64,000 nucleotides of DNA from Gammaproteobacteria bacterium. Lineage in GTDB: Bacteria; Pseudomonadota; Gammaproteobacteria; Pseudomonadales; Cellvibrionaceae. The position numbers were made by a program, and so were the translations under genes. Positions within the stretch are counted from its first letter, which is position 1. Each line of letters opens with the position of its first letter. The stretch lies in NCBI GenBank assembly GCA_004173475.1, contig SEBU01000001.1, positions 930,001 to 994,000 of the forward strand, in the 5' to 3' direction. Below are positions 29,150 to 39,187 of this stretch, piece by piece. Below the pieces are notes generated by a model. That model was not told the origin of the DNA. It worked only from the letters and a program-made list of their open reading frames with translations, and did not search any database.

Positions 29150-30913
29150 CTACTCCAAAGAACCCATATCATCATGAAATTGCGCAGCATGCAACTTTGC
29201 ATATACGCCATTTTTTTCGATCAGGTCTTTGTGTTTACCTTGCTCAACAATCTCGCCCTGTTCCATAACGATTATACGATCCGCATGTTCAACAGTTGAG
29301 AGACGATGTGCAATAACGAAGGTAGTACGCCCCTTCATCACTTGCTCCAATGCAGCCTGGATATATCGCTCGGATTCATTATCCAGGGCAGATGTAGCTT
29401 CATCCAAAATCAAAATAGGAGAATCTTTTAAAATGGCGCGTGCAATCGCCAAACGCTGACGCTGCCCACCGGACAAACGTGCGCCACCTTCGCCCACTTG
29501 TGTATCAAAACCTTGCGGTAATTTTTCGATAAATTCTGATGCGTACGCCAAATCTGCGGCGCGCTTAATGTCTTCCGGAGTAACTTTTTCGGCTCGACCA
29601 TAAGCAATATTTTCCGCAATCGTGCCATCAAATAAAATAACTTGCTGATTTACGATGGAGACCTGGTCGCGCAAGCTGGCAAGCGTGTAGTCACGAATAT
29701 CCACCCCATCAAATAATATATTCCCAGAGTGGACATCATAAAATCGTGGTAGCAAATTCACCAGCGTGGTTTTTCCGCTTCCTGACCTACCTACAAGTGC
29801 AATAACCTTTCCAGGTTCTACCGATAAGTTAACATTATTAAGCGCCAGATTTTCCTGCAATGGATACTTATAACTTAAGCCTCGAATCTCAATTTGCCCT
29901 TTAACGCGATCAACGGTGTAGGTACCTTTATCATTTTCCTGCACCTCATCCAACATACCAAAAACGCTATCAGCAGCAGCCACTCCTTTTAAAATCATAG
30001 GAGCTATGGTTCCTAAATTTTTTATAGGATTCATCATGATTCCAATGAGCGTCAAATAGGAAAAAAAGTCCAGCGCATCGGTCATACGTGTTACGCCGAG
30101 ACCGATATAAATAATTAAGGAGAGTGCAAAGGCGACTAACAATTGGATTATTGGGCTGTTAGCTGCTTGAGTGATCGCGATTTTCATATTTTGCGAATAA
30201 TTTTTTCGGCTTGCCGCTTCGAAGCGATTTTTTTCATAATCCTCCGCACCAAATGCCCTCACAATATTTATTCCGGTAAATGCTTCACTCGACACCTGAG
30301 CTATATCACCTACACTGGTTTGAGCATTGGTATTCAATCGACGCAGACGCTTGCCAACTTTTGAGACAATGAAACCGATGAAGGGCGCAACGATTAGAAA
30401 AACCATGGTTAATTTCCAGTCTTTATAAATCAACCCGGCAGTACAACCAATCACCACAATTCCATCTCGTAAGCCAATTTTGAGCGCATCCGTAACCGAC
30501 TGAGTTACACCATTAATATTGTAAGTAATTAATGAAATTAAATGGTTCGAATTGTGTTTATCCAAGGCATTTTTGGAAAGATTCAATATATGATTAAAAA
30601 CCTGCACCCGAAGATTATGTATAACTCCTTGCGCAACTAAAGAAATATTGTAAGACCCTATAAACGAACCCAAACTTCGGATGAGTGTTACACCAATAAT
30701 AAAAAGTGGAATCTCATAACGATCAACAGTTGTATGCTGCTGGAATACTCTTCCCACGCTTTTAAAAATTTCTGAGAATGCCATGGACCCTGCAGCGTAC
30801 ATAACCATGCCCAAAATGGCGAAAATAAAATGCGGTCTGAAAGGTTTAAGATATGTCAGTAAACGTAGATAGATTCGTAGATCCGAATTCGTAGCCTTTT
30901 TTTTAGATCCCAT
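29150..30913 (-). CDS. msbA: Lipid A export ATP-binding/permease MsbA
   Basis: ABC exporter that flips lipid A-core across the inner membrane. It is 587 residues from MGSKKKATNSDLRIYLRLL, with AAGAGA upstream; an earlier in-frame start would overlap the preceding gene. The N-terminal six-helix permease domain spans about 20-320. The nucleotide-binding domain has Walker A ALVGRSGSGKTTLVNLLPRF, signature ARLSGGQRQRLAIARAIL, and Walker B PILILDEATSALDNES. It lies between a glycosyltransferase gene and hldE in an LPS operon, matching the hldE-msbA neighbourhood of Pseudomonas. Confidence 0.95.
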   Translation of the reverse strand: MGSKKKATNSDLRIYLRLLTYLKPFRPHFIFAILGMVMYAAGSMAFSEIFKSVGRVFQQHTTVDRYEIPLFIIGVTLIRSLGSFIGSYNISLVAQGVIHNLRVQVFNHILNLSKNALDKHNSNHLISLITYNINGVTQSVTDALKIGLRDGIVVIGCTAGLIYKDWKLTMVFLIVAPFIGFIVSKVGKRLRRLNTNAQTSVGDIAQVSSEAFTGINIVRAFGAEDYEKNRFEAASRKNYSQNMKIAITQAANSPIIQLLVAFALSLIIYIGLGVTRMTDALDFFSYLTLIGIMMNPIKNLGTIAPMILKGVAAADSVFGMLDEVQENDKGTYTVDRVKGQIEIRGLSYKYPLQENLALNNVNLSVEPGKVIALVGRSGSGKTTLVNLLPRFYDVHSGNILFDGVDIRDYTLASLRDQVSIVNQQVILFDGTIAENIAYGRAEKVTPEDIKRAADLAYASEFIEKLPQGFDTQVGEGGARLSGGQRQRLAIARAILKDSPILILDEATSALDNESERYIQAALEQVMKGRTTFVIAHRLSTVEHADRIIVMEQGEIVEQGKHKDLIEKNGVYAKLHAAQFHDDMGSLE

Positions 30914-30927
30914 AACAATCTCTTGGA

Positions 30928-31686
30928 TTAATGTTGTGCGTTTTTTTGTAAACGCCATAGTTCGGCATATTTAATAAAGGTTCCTTGCGACAATAGCAGT
31001 GCCAGCAAAAAACCTTGCCTACCATCTAAAAAACCAGCACGGAAAATATACATCCTCAGAAAACACGCCGTCGCATGCAAGACTGCGCTAGTTAGCGATG
31101 TTTTTCTGCCTGCACCGGCGCGCTGTAATGCCCACTCTTCAGCATAATGCGCTGCTTTCGTTTGTTGATGACGAATGGAGTCGTATAAATAATGTAATAA
31201 TTGGCCAGATAATTTTTTTTCAGGCAACTTATGATTGTTAACCAAACGTTCGTGCACGCGGGTAGCGTCATAAATGGCTTGGTTGCGTGGATATAAACGA
31301 GGCACCCAATCGGGATGCATTCCAGAATGTTTTATAAAACGACCAAAGCACCAGCACAACCGATTCACAGACCAAATCGCGGCGCCCTGCTGTACAGCAG
31401 CCAAAATACTTTTTTCTAATTCGGGGGTTACTCGCTCATCAGCATCGATCATAAAAACCCACTCGCACGATGCAAAATTTGCGGCGCGTTCACGCTGCAC
31501 CCCAAAACCTTGCCAATCAGTATTTACAAAAACCTTTGCGGAATATTGCTTAGCAATAATGAGTGTGTCATCAGTACTACCGGAGTCCAATACAATAATT
31601 TCATTTGCCCAAGCCAATGATTTGAGACAATCGGATAATTTTTTTGCTTCGTTTTTTACAATCAGGACTGCCGAAATACTGGGCAT
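30928..31686 (-). CDS. Family 2 glycosyltransferase, LPS core type
   Basis: A 252-residue cytoplasmic GT2 enzyme that probably adds a hexose to the LPS inner core. Motifs are SAVLIVKNEAKKLSDCLKSL, the nucleotide-sugar site IIVLDSGSTDDT, the DxD-type VFMIDADERVTPELE, and the acceptor region HERLVNNHKLPEKKLSG, which resembles WaaE/LgtF-type beta-1,4-glucosyltransferases. It is first of three LPS genes (this gene, msbA, hldE), 14 bases before msbA. The exact sugar and linkage cannot be read from the sequence. Confidence 0.87.
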   Translation of the reverse strand: MPSISAVLIVKNEAKKLSDCLKSLAWANEIIVLDSGSTDDTLIIAKQYSAKVFVNTDWQGFGVQRERAANFASCEWVFMIDADERVTPELEKSILAAVQQGAAIWSVNRLCWCFGRFIKHSGMHPDWVPRLYPRNQAIYDATRVHERLVNNHKLPEKKLSGQLLHYLYDSIRHQQTKAAHYAEEWALQRAGAGRKTSLTSAVLHATACFLRMYIFRAGFLDGRQGFLLALLLSQGTFIKYAELWRLQKNAQH

Positions 31687-31773
31687 TAACGCTAACCTCT
31701 ACTTGGGATATATGTGTTCATCATCCATCCCTTACCCAATTTTTTCTGTAATGTTTTGTATGTTGCGCGCCTG

Positions 31774-31815
31774 CACGTTAGGCATTTAAAAAAACACGTT
31801 AGACATTTAAAAAAA
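31774..31815. repeat. Tandem duplication, 2 x 21 bp
   Basis: Two adjacent 21-bp units (31774-31794 and 31795-31815) of the form CACGTTAGRCATTTAAAAAAA differ at one base. They lie upstream of the LPS glycosyltransferase gene and downstream of the ilvE terminator. Confidence 0.85.
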
Positions 31816-31853
31816 GGCGCATTAGAAAATAAAAATCGAAAATGAAACCACTT

Positions 31854-31880
31854 CAAAAACTAAGGAGCCGAAGCTCCTTA
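31854..31880 (-). terminator. Intrinsic terminator of ilvE
   Basis: On the minus strand an 8-bp stem (TAAGGAGC/GCTCCTTA) closes a TTCG tetraloop and is followed by GTTTTTG. It begins 12 bases after the ilvE stop, a classic UUCG terminator. Confidence 0.9.
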
Positions 31881-31891
31881 TGGTGTGCTGG

Positions 31892-32821
31892 TTATTTTGA
31901 GACTGGCGCGAGCCATTGCGTGTGGCCAGCAAGCTCGCCGCGCACAGCTTTGAAGTATAAATCCTGCAAACGAGTTGTCACTGGACCACGACGGCCTTCG
32001 CCGATTTGACGTCCATCAAGCTCGCGAATCGGTAATACTTCGGCGGCAGTTCCAGTAAAAAACGCTTCGTCGGCAACGTAAACTTCATCGCGAGTTAATC
32101 GTTTTTCTTTAATGGTGTATCCACAATCAGCCGCTAAATGGAAAATAGTATTGCGAGTGATGCCATCAAGACATGATGTAAGTTCGGGCGTGTAAATAAT
32201 GCCATCGCGAACCAAAAAGAAATTTTCACCGCTGCCTTCTGCGACATAACCTTCAGCATCTAACAACAAAGCTTCTTCGCAACCACAATCCAATGCTTCT
32301 TGCAGTGCTAACAATGAATTGATGTAGTGGCCGTTAGCTTTCGCCTTACACATAGAAATATTTACGTGATGGCGAGTGTAACTTGACGTTCGAACTTTAA
32401 TACCAATGTCACGTGCCTCTGGTGACATGTATGACGGCCAATTCCAGGCAGCTACCATGATGTGCGCTTTCAAATTATCGGCACGTAGACCCATGCCCTC
32501 TGAGCCATAAAATGCCATGGGGCGCAAATAAGCTTCCGTCAATCCATTTTCACGGACAACTTGTTTTTGCGCTTTATTGACAGTTTCTTTATCAAACGGC
32601 AGCTTCATACGCATGATGTGCGCCGAGCGAAACAAGCGGTCAGTATGCTCTTGCAAACGAAAAATACTGGTGCCAAACGATGGGCTGTTATATGCACGAA
32701 CACCTTCAAAGACCCCCATGCCGTAATGCAGGGTGTGAGTTAACACGTGAACCTTGGCATCGCGCCACTGGATTAATTCACCGTCTAACCAAATTACGCC
32801 ATCACGATCGGCAAACGACAT
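31892..32821 (-). CDS. ilvE: Branched-chain amino acid aminotransferase
   Basis: PLP enzyme for the last step of leucine, isoleucine and valine synthesis. It is 309 residues from the ATG at 32819-32821 (GAG upstream). Class IV aminotransferase signatures are HTLHYGMGVFEGVRAY near the N-terminus, the PLP-lysine region SMCKAKANGHYINSLLA, and EALLLDAEGYVAEGSGENFF. TGTAAEVLPIRELDGRQIG near the C-terminus is typical of bacterial IlvE. It is adjacent to glnE, as in Pseudomonas. Confidence 0.97.
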   Translation of the reverse strand: MSFADRDGVIWLDGELIQWRDAKVHVLTHTLHYGMGVFEGVRAYNSPSFGTSIFRLQEHTDRLFRSAHIMRMKLPFDKETVNKAQKQVVRENGLTEAYLRPMAFYGSEGMGLRADNLKAHIMVAAWNWPSYMSPEARDIGIKVRTSSYTRHHVNISMCKAKANGHYINSLLALQEALDCGCEEALLLDAEGYVAEGSGENFFLVRDGIIYTPELTSCLDGITRNTIFHLAADCGYTIKEKRLTRDEVYVADEAFFTGTAAEVLPIRELDGRQIGEGRRGPVTTRLQDLYFKAVRGELAGHTQWLAPVSK

Positions 32822-32907
32822 AACCAACTCCTAAATCAAATTCTGTTGTCGATGAACTGCAGCGACATGCGCTGCAACTCGAAATTTTTGTTGCTTAAAT
32901 GCTAGGA

Positions 32908-35900
32908 CTATTCGATTTCAATGAGCTGTCGCCATATTTGGCTAACCTGCTCTCGCTCAGTATCGAATGGATGGTCACCAGCCAAAACCGCCTCTTGTTG
33001 CTGCAGTGCAAGGCGGTGCCCGGTGGATCGGTAGGCTTTGTAAGCGGCGATCAATTGGGCAACGGAAGTAGCATCGAGTAAACCGGCTGCTTCCAATGAT
33101 CCAAGTATGCGAATGTTATCCGTGTATTGGACGATTTCGGGCGCTTGATATGCCCAAGCCAAGGCCGCGTATTGAACCATAAATTCAATATCCACGATAC
33201 CTCCGGCATCCTGTTTCAAATTAAATATGTTCGGGTCTTGCGCGCGTGCTTTGGCTTGGCTACCCAATTGTTCACGCATTTTTTGTCGCATTTCGCCAAC
33301 GTCCTGACGCAACTTTGGCAGGTCTCTTTGCTGGCGCAGAACATCCTGACGAACCTGCTGAAAGCGCGCACCAAGTTCGTGCGATCCGGCGACCACACGC
33401 GCTCGCACAAGCGCTTGATGCTCCCAAGTCCAGGCTTCATTTTTCTGGTATTTTTCAAACGCAGCGAGTGATGTTACCAACATGCCAGAATTCCCTGATG
33501 GGCGCAGTCGCATATCTACTTCGTAAAGTTTTCCGGATGCCGTCTGCGTACTGAGAATATGGATAATGCGCTGACCAAGGCGTGTGTAGAAAGTGATGTT
33601 ATCGATGACACCTTTGGCTTCAGAAGAGGTAATCCCCTCCGTTTGCCCATGAGTTTCGCCATTGTGGACGAATACTAAATCTAGGTCTGAGCCATGCCCC
33701 AATTCAATTCCACCGAGTTTCCCATAACCGACAATGACAAAATCCGGTGCTTCAACACCAACGCCATTTGCGTCCGTTGGTCGACCATGACGCACAATCA
33801 TGTTCTCCCAGCTTAATTGCATTACATGTTCCAAAATAACTTCTGCGATAAACGTAAGATAGTCGCTCACTTTCATTAGAGGTAAGGTTTCAGATACTTC
33901 GCCGGCGGCGACTCGCAACGAATGTGCCGAGCGGAAATAACGCAATGCATCCATATGACCTTCTAAATCTTCAGACTCCAAACGCAATACTTCACGGCGC
34001 AACTCATCGCGCAAATTTAATTTAATTTTTTCGTGGTCATCATCGGGCGTGAAGTAAAGATTAACCGGTGTTAACAACTCATCCAATAGCGCAGGATATT
34101 TTGCGAGTTGCTCCGCAATCATCGGACTCGCACCGCACAAAGTCGCCAATTGATTTAATGCTATGGGATTTTCCACCAATAACACCAAATAAGCGCTGCG
34201 CCGCGCTATAGATTCGATTAAGGGAACGATTCGTTTTAAGGTGTCGACAACGGAGCCCGCTAATTCCTGCTGCTCCGCTTTTTCAGCTAGCACGAGTAAC
34301 AGGCGTGAGATAAAGGCATCAAGCCGCGTGCGACTACTCGCTTGCATATTAACCACGGAACGACTTTCACGGATTTGTCGCAACAGGGTAAATAACTCTT
34401 CCAAATTTTCCGCATCCGTTTCCTTAAATGCAGCTTGGCCATCAAGCAAATGTTTGAATTCACCCGCTGCAGCAGCATTCAAGTGCGAGCTTGCCTCCCA
34501 AACACCTTTCCACAACACGAGCGTCTTACTGTCTTGCGATTGTTTATTTTCCGGGTCGGCAATTACTGCTTTAAATTCAGAATTTACACGTTGGCGAAAA
34601 TTATTCAGCACCGAAATAAATGCATTCCAATTTTCAAAACCCATCACCCAGGATAATCGTAATTGCCCAAGTTCATCGGTAGGCAAGGCTTGCGTTTGGC
34701 GATCCTGATAGCCCTGTATTGCGTGCTCAGTGTTGCGCAAAAATTCGTAAGCTTCGCTTAAAGCTGAGCCTGAACCCTTCGGCAAATAATGCCCAGCTTC
34801 CAACAACGGCAATAACGTCATAACTTGCCGTTTGCGCAAAGTCGCGTCGCGACCACCGCGAATTAATTGAAAAACCTGCACCACAAATTCAACTTCACGA
34901 ATGCCACCTTCACCAAGTTTTACATCGAGACTCATACCGCGACGCTGAACCTGACGAGCAATTAGCGCTTTCATTTCTCGCAACGATTCTATCGCGCTGA
35001 AATCAATGTATTGGCGATAGGTAAATGGCCGAAGCATGGTGCGCAAATATTTTCGTTCACGCTTGATGTATTCATCATTTGAATAATTTCCAAACACCGC
35101 TGCCACGGTGCGTGCCTTGATCATGGCGTAGCGTTCCCAATCGCGCCCTTGCGTTTGATAATAGTCTTCCATGCCCGCGAAATTTTGCACAAGCGCACCA
35201 CTTTCTCCATGGGGACGCAATCGCATATCAACCCGGAACACAAAGCCGTCTGCGGTAATTGCATCCAAACTTTTAATTAATTTCTGCCCGAGTTTGGTGA
35301 AAAATTCCTGGTTGCTCAACGAGCGATTTATTTGAACGGTCGAGCCTTCCGGAAAAACAGTTGAGCCGGATTCCGGGTAGGTAAATATCAAATCAATATC
35401 GGAAGAAACATTCAGTTCTCTTGCCCCTAACTTCCCCATACCCAAAACTAAAAGCGGCTGCGGTATTCCCGACTCTCCCCCCACAGGAGTGCCGTGCAAT
35501 TTTTCCAGTTCCCGGTAGTGATAACCGGCAGCTAATTGAATGGCTTGGTCTGCGAAGCGCGATAATTCCCCGGTAATTTCCAGCATGGTCGCGCTGCGAT
35601 TAAAGTCGCGCCAGATGACGCGAATCATGGCTTTGTTGCGAAATTGGCGGAGGGTTTTATCCACATCGGCATCTGATTTACACGCGCTTATCGCTTCGTT
35701 AAAAGAGGCAAAAGTGTGGTCGTCCATAGGCTTAAAAAGCGCGCCGGTCTGCACCAGCTCAACCAAAAACGCCGGGTTTATTCCACAAGTCTTGGCGATA
35801 AATTCGCTGGCGGAAAAGGCTCGCGTTAACTGTATGTCAAAGCTTTTTAAATCCACCTCGGGCGGGAGAATGCTTTCGAGGGAAGGCAAGTCTTGTTGTT

Positions 35901-35979
35901 GGCGATTCGATTCAAATTGCTCCCAGTAGCGGTTAGCTGCGCTGTGTAAAGCCTGAGGAACCTGAACAAGATCAAACAT
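32908..35979 (-). CDS. glnE: Bifunctional glutamine synthetase adenylyltransferase / deadenylase
   Basis: Controls glutamine synthetase by adding or removing AMP under PII signals. It is 1023 residues, slightly longer than E. coli GlnE. It contains two nucleotidyltransferase cores separated by a regulatory linker. The N-terminal deadenylase core has LGMGKLGARELNVSSDIDLIF; the C-terminal adenylylation core has VGYGKLGGIELGHGSDLDLV, each with the metal-binding DxD. DMRLRPHGESG and DMRLRPSGNSG repeat the same pattern. Together with gltBD and ptsP it gives the window several nitrogen-control genes. Confidence 0.97.
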   Translation of the reverse strand: MFDLVQVPQALHSAANRYWEQFESNRQQQDLPSLESILPPEVDLKSFDIQLTRAFSASEFIAKTCGINPAFLVELVQTGALFKPMDDHTFASFNEAISACKSDADVDKTLRQFRNKAMIRVIWRDFNRSATMLEITGELSRFADQAIQLAAGYHYRELEKLHGTPVGGESGIPQPLLVLGMGKLGARELNVSSDIDLIFTYPESGSTVFPEGSTVQINRSLSNQEFFTKLGQKLIKSLDAITADGFVFRVDMRLRPHGESGALVQNFAGMEDYYQTQGRDWERYAMIKARTVAAVFGNYSNDEYIKRERKYLRTMLRPFTYRQYIDFSAIESLREMKALIARQVQRRGMSLDVKLGEGGIREVEFVVQVFQLIRGGRDATLRKRQVMTLLPLLEAGHYLPKGSGSALSEAYEFLRNTEHAIQGYQDRQTQALPTDELGQLRLSWVMGFENWNAFISVLNNFRQRVNSEFKAVIADPENKQSQDSKTLVLWKGVWEASSHLNAAAAGEFKHLLDGQAAFKETDAENLEELFTLLRQIRESRSVVNMQASSRTRLDAFISRLLLVLAEKAEQQELAGSVVDTLKRIVPLIESIARRSAYLVLLVENPIALNQLATLCGASPMIAEQLAKYPALLDELLTPVNLYFTPDDDHEKIKLNLRDELRREVLRLESEDLEGHMDALRYFRSAHSLRVAAGEVSETLPLMKVSDYLTFIAEVILEHVMQLSWENMIVRHGRPTDANGVGVEAPDFVIVGYGKLGGIELGHGSDLDLVFVHNGETHGQTEGITSSEAKGVIDNITFYTRLGQRIIHILSTQTASGKLYEVDMRLRPSGNSGMLVTSLAAFEKYQKNEAWTWEHQALVRARVVAGSHELGARFQQVRQDVLRQQRDLPKLRQDVGEMRQKMREQLGSQAKARAQDPNIFNLKQDAGGIVDIEFMVQYAALAWAYQAPEIVQYTDNIRILGSLEAAGLLDATSVAQLIAAYKAYRSTGHRLALQQQEAVLAGDHPFDTEREQVSQIWRQLIEIE

Positions 35980-36279
35980 GAAGTCACCTTAATTTGTCGA
36001 AAAATGGCCTACTGAGACGGGAGATCTCAATGAGGCAGCGACTTTAACATTTCTAACAGATGTTAAGAATCTGGCAAAACATAAGTCAAAGCGCCTGAAC
36101 TGCGAGTTAACGTTAATTACAAAAGCGTCTAAAAATTCATAAATTCAAAACAAATTATGGTGATTTTGTGAATTATGTTCACATTTATCATACTTATGAT
36201 TACCAAAAGTAACATGCTGATATAACATGATTTAGCAAATATTTTACCAATGAAAGTTATTTTTATATAGGAAATTCAT
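35980..36279. other. Divergent intergenic region, glnE / TonB-dependent receptor
   Basis: A 300-base AT-rich region. An imperfect inverted repeat at 36138-36177 (CATAAATTCAAAAC against TTTTGTGAATTATG) could be an operator for the receptor gene. The receptor ATG at 36280 is preceded by TATATAGGAAATTCAT, a good ribosome site. No gene is seen. Confidence 0.5.
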
Positions 36280-38967
36280 ATGAACTATCGGACTCCCGTC
36301 ACCCACGCGTCGGTCGCAACCCTCCTCCTAACATTGAGCTCTCTTAATATCAGTAGTGCGTCAGCGCAAACTCTTGGTAATGGAACCATTGAAGAAATCG
36401 TCATTGTCGGTAAGTTTCAAAAGAGCCTTGAAAAAGCCATCGACCAAAAACGTAACTCGGCAAGTGTGATCGAAGCCATTTCTGCCGAAGACATAGGTGT
36501 TTTACCCGAAACTGCTATAACGGATTCGCTAAAACGCCTGCCGGGCCTGGCGCAGGACCGTGATCGCGGTAATGGGAGTCAAATTTCTATTCGCGGGATG
36601 GGAGCGTTGCTGAGTCTGGCTACATTAAACGGTCGTGAGCAAGCGACCGTGGATGATAGCCGCAATGTGCGTTTCGACCAATTTCCCGCCGAACTCATCA
36701 GTGCAGCCCAGGTTTACAAAACTCCGCAAGCAAAACTAACTGACGGTGCAGTATCCGGTTTGGTCAATCTCGAAACGATTAAGCCTCTTAGCGTGACCGG
36801 AACTAAAGTTGTGGTGGATCTCAAGGGTACATATTCATCGTTAGGGGTAGACATTCCCGATGCAGCCAATGATGGTTTAAGTAGCAAACTCAGTGTTTCC
36901 TACATCGACCAATTCTTCAACGATACCCTCGGCGTTACCCTTGGCTTTTCAGGCCGCTCAACTCCTATCGCGACTCAAAAAAGCTCTCTTTGGGGCTACG
37001 GCGATACAACCCAAAATGCCACCTGGGTTGACGGTGAAGCAACGCAATTCTCTCCGTGGGGTGGCAACGCAATGGTCAGAGGCGGTGAAGATTCTCGCAC
37101 CGGTTTTATTGCCGATATTCAGTGGAAACCAAGCGACGAATTGGAAATTAATTACGATGTTTTTCTTTCAGAATTTGAGATCGAAGAAACCGCGCGCGGT
37201 TTTTCCTATGAAATTGATGCATCCGATGTAGTTGCAACTCGAACTGCTCCATCGAAACAAACGATGCCTTATACCGCCGCGAACGCGGTAGATGTGCTTG
37301 CAGGCACAGCAGCCCTAACGACCTTGCGCAATGTTAACGATTCGATGCAGCAAGACGACGAGCTGTTCAGTAATGGTTTGAATGTTAAGTGGAAAAAAGA
37401 TGGCTGGACAATTAAGTTTGATGCCAACCACTCGTCATCTACACGCGATGCACGTTATTTTGCTCTGCTGACCGAAAATGATAACCCCGGCAAAATTGAT
37501 TTTTGGGTGCAGGACGATCGCATGCGCGCCAACCTTGTCAGCGCAAGCCTGACTGATCCCAATCAAAACTATTTCGCGCAAGTGCAGGTTAAGCCACTTT
37601 CCAAAGGTGCTGACCAAATTAACTCTTACAGCCTGGATTTAACCTACGACTTTGATGACAGCTTTATCAGCTCTGTTGATGTAGGAGTAAAAGCATCAGC
37701 GCGTGAAAAACGCCGCGAGACGCAACGTTGGGATCAATTCTCAGCGAACTGGGGTGCAGATCGTCCGTCGGGTTTTATTATTGATGGAGTTGCCGAATCC
37801 TATTGGTCTGACTTGCCAGCCTATATGTCGGTGGATATTGATAATGCAGTTAACACCGTTTTCGGAGGTCTACAGAATCCTACGCCAAACAGCGCAACCA
37901 ACGCTCTAGGCTCGTGGAAAGCGAAAGAAGACGTTACTGCCGTTTACCTGCAAGTGAATGCCGAAACTGAAATTGCCGGATTGCCATTAACCGGGAACAT
38001 TGGAGTACGCAATGTTGAAACCGACACTGAAACTTTTGGCGGGCGTCGCAACGCGCAACTCAATCCCGGCGGTTGGTGGGAAGCATCGCCAGATGTTATT
38101 TACGTATCGGCTACCCATTCTTACAGTGATCTATTGCCGAGCACTAACTGGACGTTACAGCTAACCGACAAACATCAAATTCGCCTTGGCTTGGGGAAAA
38201 CCATCGCGCGTGCACCTATTGAAATGATGACGCCTAATTTGGATTTGGTTGTTGATGCAACTAATCCTAGCCCTGGCACATCACAAACCGGAAATCCTCA
38301 ATTAAATCCCTTCCGCGCGGATCAAGCAGACCTGGCTTACAACTGGTTTTTTGGTGAGGCATCATCGCTCTCTGTAAATCTTTTTTATAAAGATGTGGAG
38401 AGCTATATCGGTCGTCAGGCCAATGCCGAAACTATTACCTTCGACGGACACGAGTTCAGTATTTCTCGTCCAGTGAATGGAGAGGGCGGATATATACGCG
38501 GTGTTGAATTGGCTTATACGCAAGAATTCGATTTCTTACCCGAGCCGTTTAAGGGGTTTGGTATCTACTCTAACGTAACCTTTAACGAAACCAATATTCA
38601 CCAGATGATTCCGGTGTACAACGCAGACAAAGCGAGTCTGACAGGTTTCTCCGAAAATACCGGCAACCTTACCCTGTGGTATTACAAGAGCGGCTTTGAA
38701 GCGCGTGTGACTTACAGCTACCGCAGCGAATTCCAGCGCGATATCAATGCCGAAGCTGGAACTACAGGGTTAAATGATGCAGAAGGTTACGTGGATTTAA
38801 GTTTGTCCTACGAATTTAACGACAACTATAAAGCCTACCTGCAAGTGCAAAATCTCAATAATTCGCCCTACAAAACGCTTGCGGAAGATTTCAATAACGA
38901 AAATCACCGTAACGCCTATGAGGAATTCGGCACCGTTTACACACTCGGCGTGACCTGGAGGCTCTAA
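36280..38967 (+). CDS. TonB-dependent receptor, Caulobacter-type
   Basis: An 895-residue outer-membrane active transporter. A signal peptide ends near SASA (about residue 29) and is followed by the TonB box IEEIVIVG at 37-44. The plug domain is recognisable by SVIEAISAEDIGVLPETAIT, SLKRLPGLAQDRDRGNGSQI and SIRGMGALLS; the beta-barrel ends with the aromatic-terminal strand GTVYTLGVTWRL. The plug sequence fits the family often used for plant oligosaccharide uptake in Caulobacter, Cellvibrio and Xanthomonas. It has no SusD partner. The nearby GH53 galactanase suggests beta-1,4-galacto-oligosaccharides as a ligand, which is inference. Confidence 0.9.
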   Translation: MNYRTPVTHASVATLLLTLSSLNISSASAQTLGNGTIEEIVIVGKFQKSLEKAIDQKRNSASVIEAISAEDIGVLPETAITDSLKRLPGLAQDRDRGNGSQISIRGMGALLSLATLNGREQATVDDSRNVRFDQFPAELISAAQVYKTPQAKLTDGAVSGLVNLETIKPLSVTGTKVVVDLKGTYSSLGVDIPDAANDGLSSKLSVSYIDQFFNDTLGVTLGFSGRSTPIATQKSSLWGYGDTTQNATWVDGEATQFSPWGGNAMVRGGEDSRTGFIADIQWKPSDELEINYDVFLSEFEIEETARGFSYEIDASDVVATRTAPSKQTMPYTAANAVDVLAGTAALTTLRNVNDSMQQDDELFSNGLNVKWKKDGWTIKFDANHSSSTRDARYFALLTENDNPGKIDFWVQDDRMRANLVSASLTDPNQNYFAQVQVKPLSKGADQINSYSLDLTYDFDDSFISSVDVGVKASAREKRRETQRWDQFSANWGADRPSGFIIDGVAESYWSDLPAYMSVDIDNAVNTVFGGLQNPTPNSATNALGSWKAKEDVTAVYLQVNAETEIAGLPLTGNIGVRNVETDTETFGGRRNAQLNPGGWWEASPDVIYVSATHSYSDLLPSTNWTLQLTDKHQIRLGLGKTIARAPIEMMTPNLDLVVDATNPSPGTSQTGNPQLNPFRADQADLAYNWFFGEASSLSVNLFYKDVESYIGRQANAETITFDGHEFSISRPVNGEGGYIRGVELAYTQEFDFLPEPFKGFGIYSNVTFNETNIHQMIPVYNADKASLTGFSENTGNLTLWYYKSGFEARVTYSYRSEFQRDINAEAGTTGLNDAEGYVDLSLSYEFNDNYKAYLQVQNLNNSPYKTLAEDFNNENHRNAYEEFGTVYTLGVTWRL

Positions 38968-38992
38968 TCAATCACTGACGTTTTCAAATTCT

Positions 38993-39021
38993 TACGGCTA
39001 CTTAGGTAGCCGTATTTTTTT
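38993..39021 (+). terminator. Intrinsic terminator of the TonB-dependent receptor gene
   Basis: A 9-bp stem (TACGGCTAC/GTAGCCGTA) with a TTAG loop is followed by a run of T, 25 bases after the stop. It isolates the receptor gene from the following YkgJ-type gene. Confidence 0.9.
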
Positions 39022-39187
39022 ACCTAAACGTCCATGAATTCCAAATAAAGAAAAAAACGATTTCTGCAACAACACATAATCTAAACACCCGCCATTCACT
39101 CCAACATTTTATTTTTAAATAACACCGTTCCATTTTCACCATCCTCACAGATAAAATTCGCTTAATTTCAATGATAGCGAATTTGGT

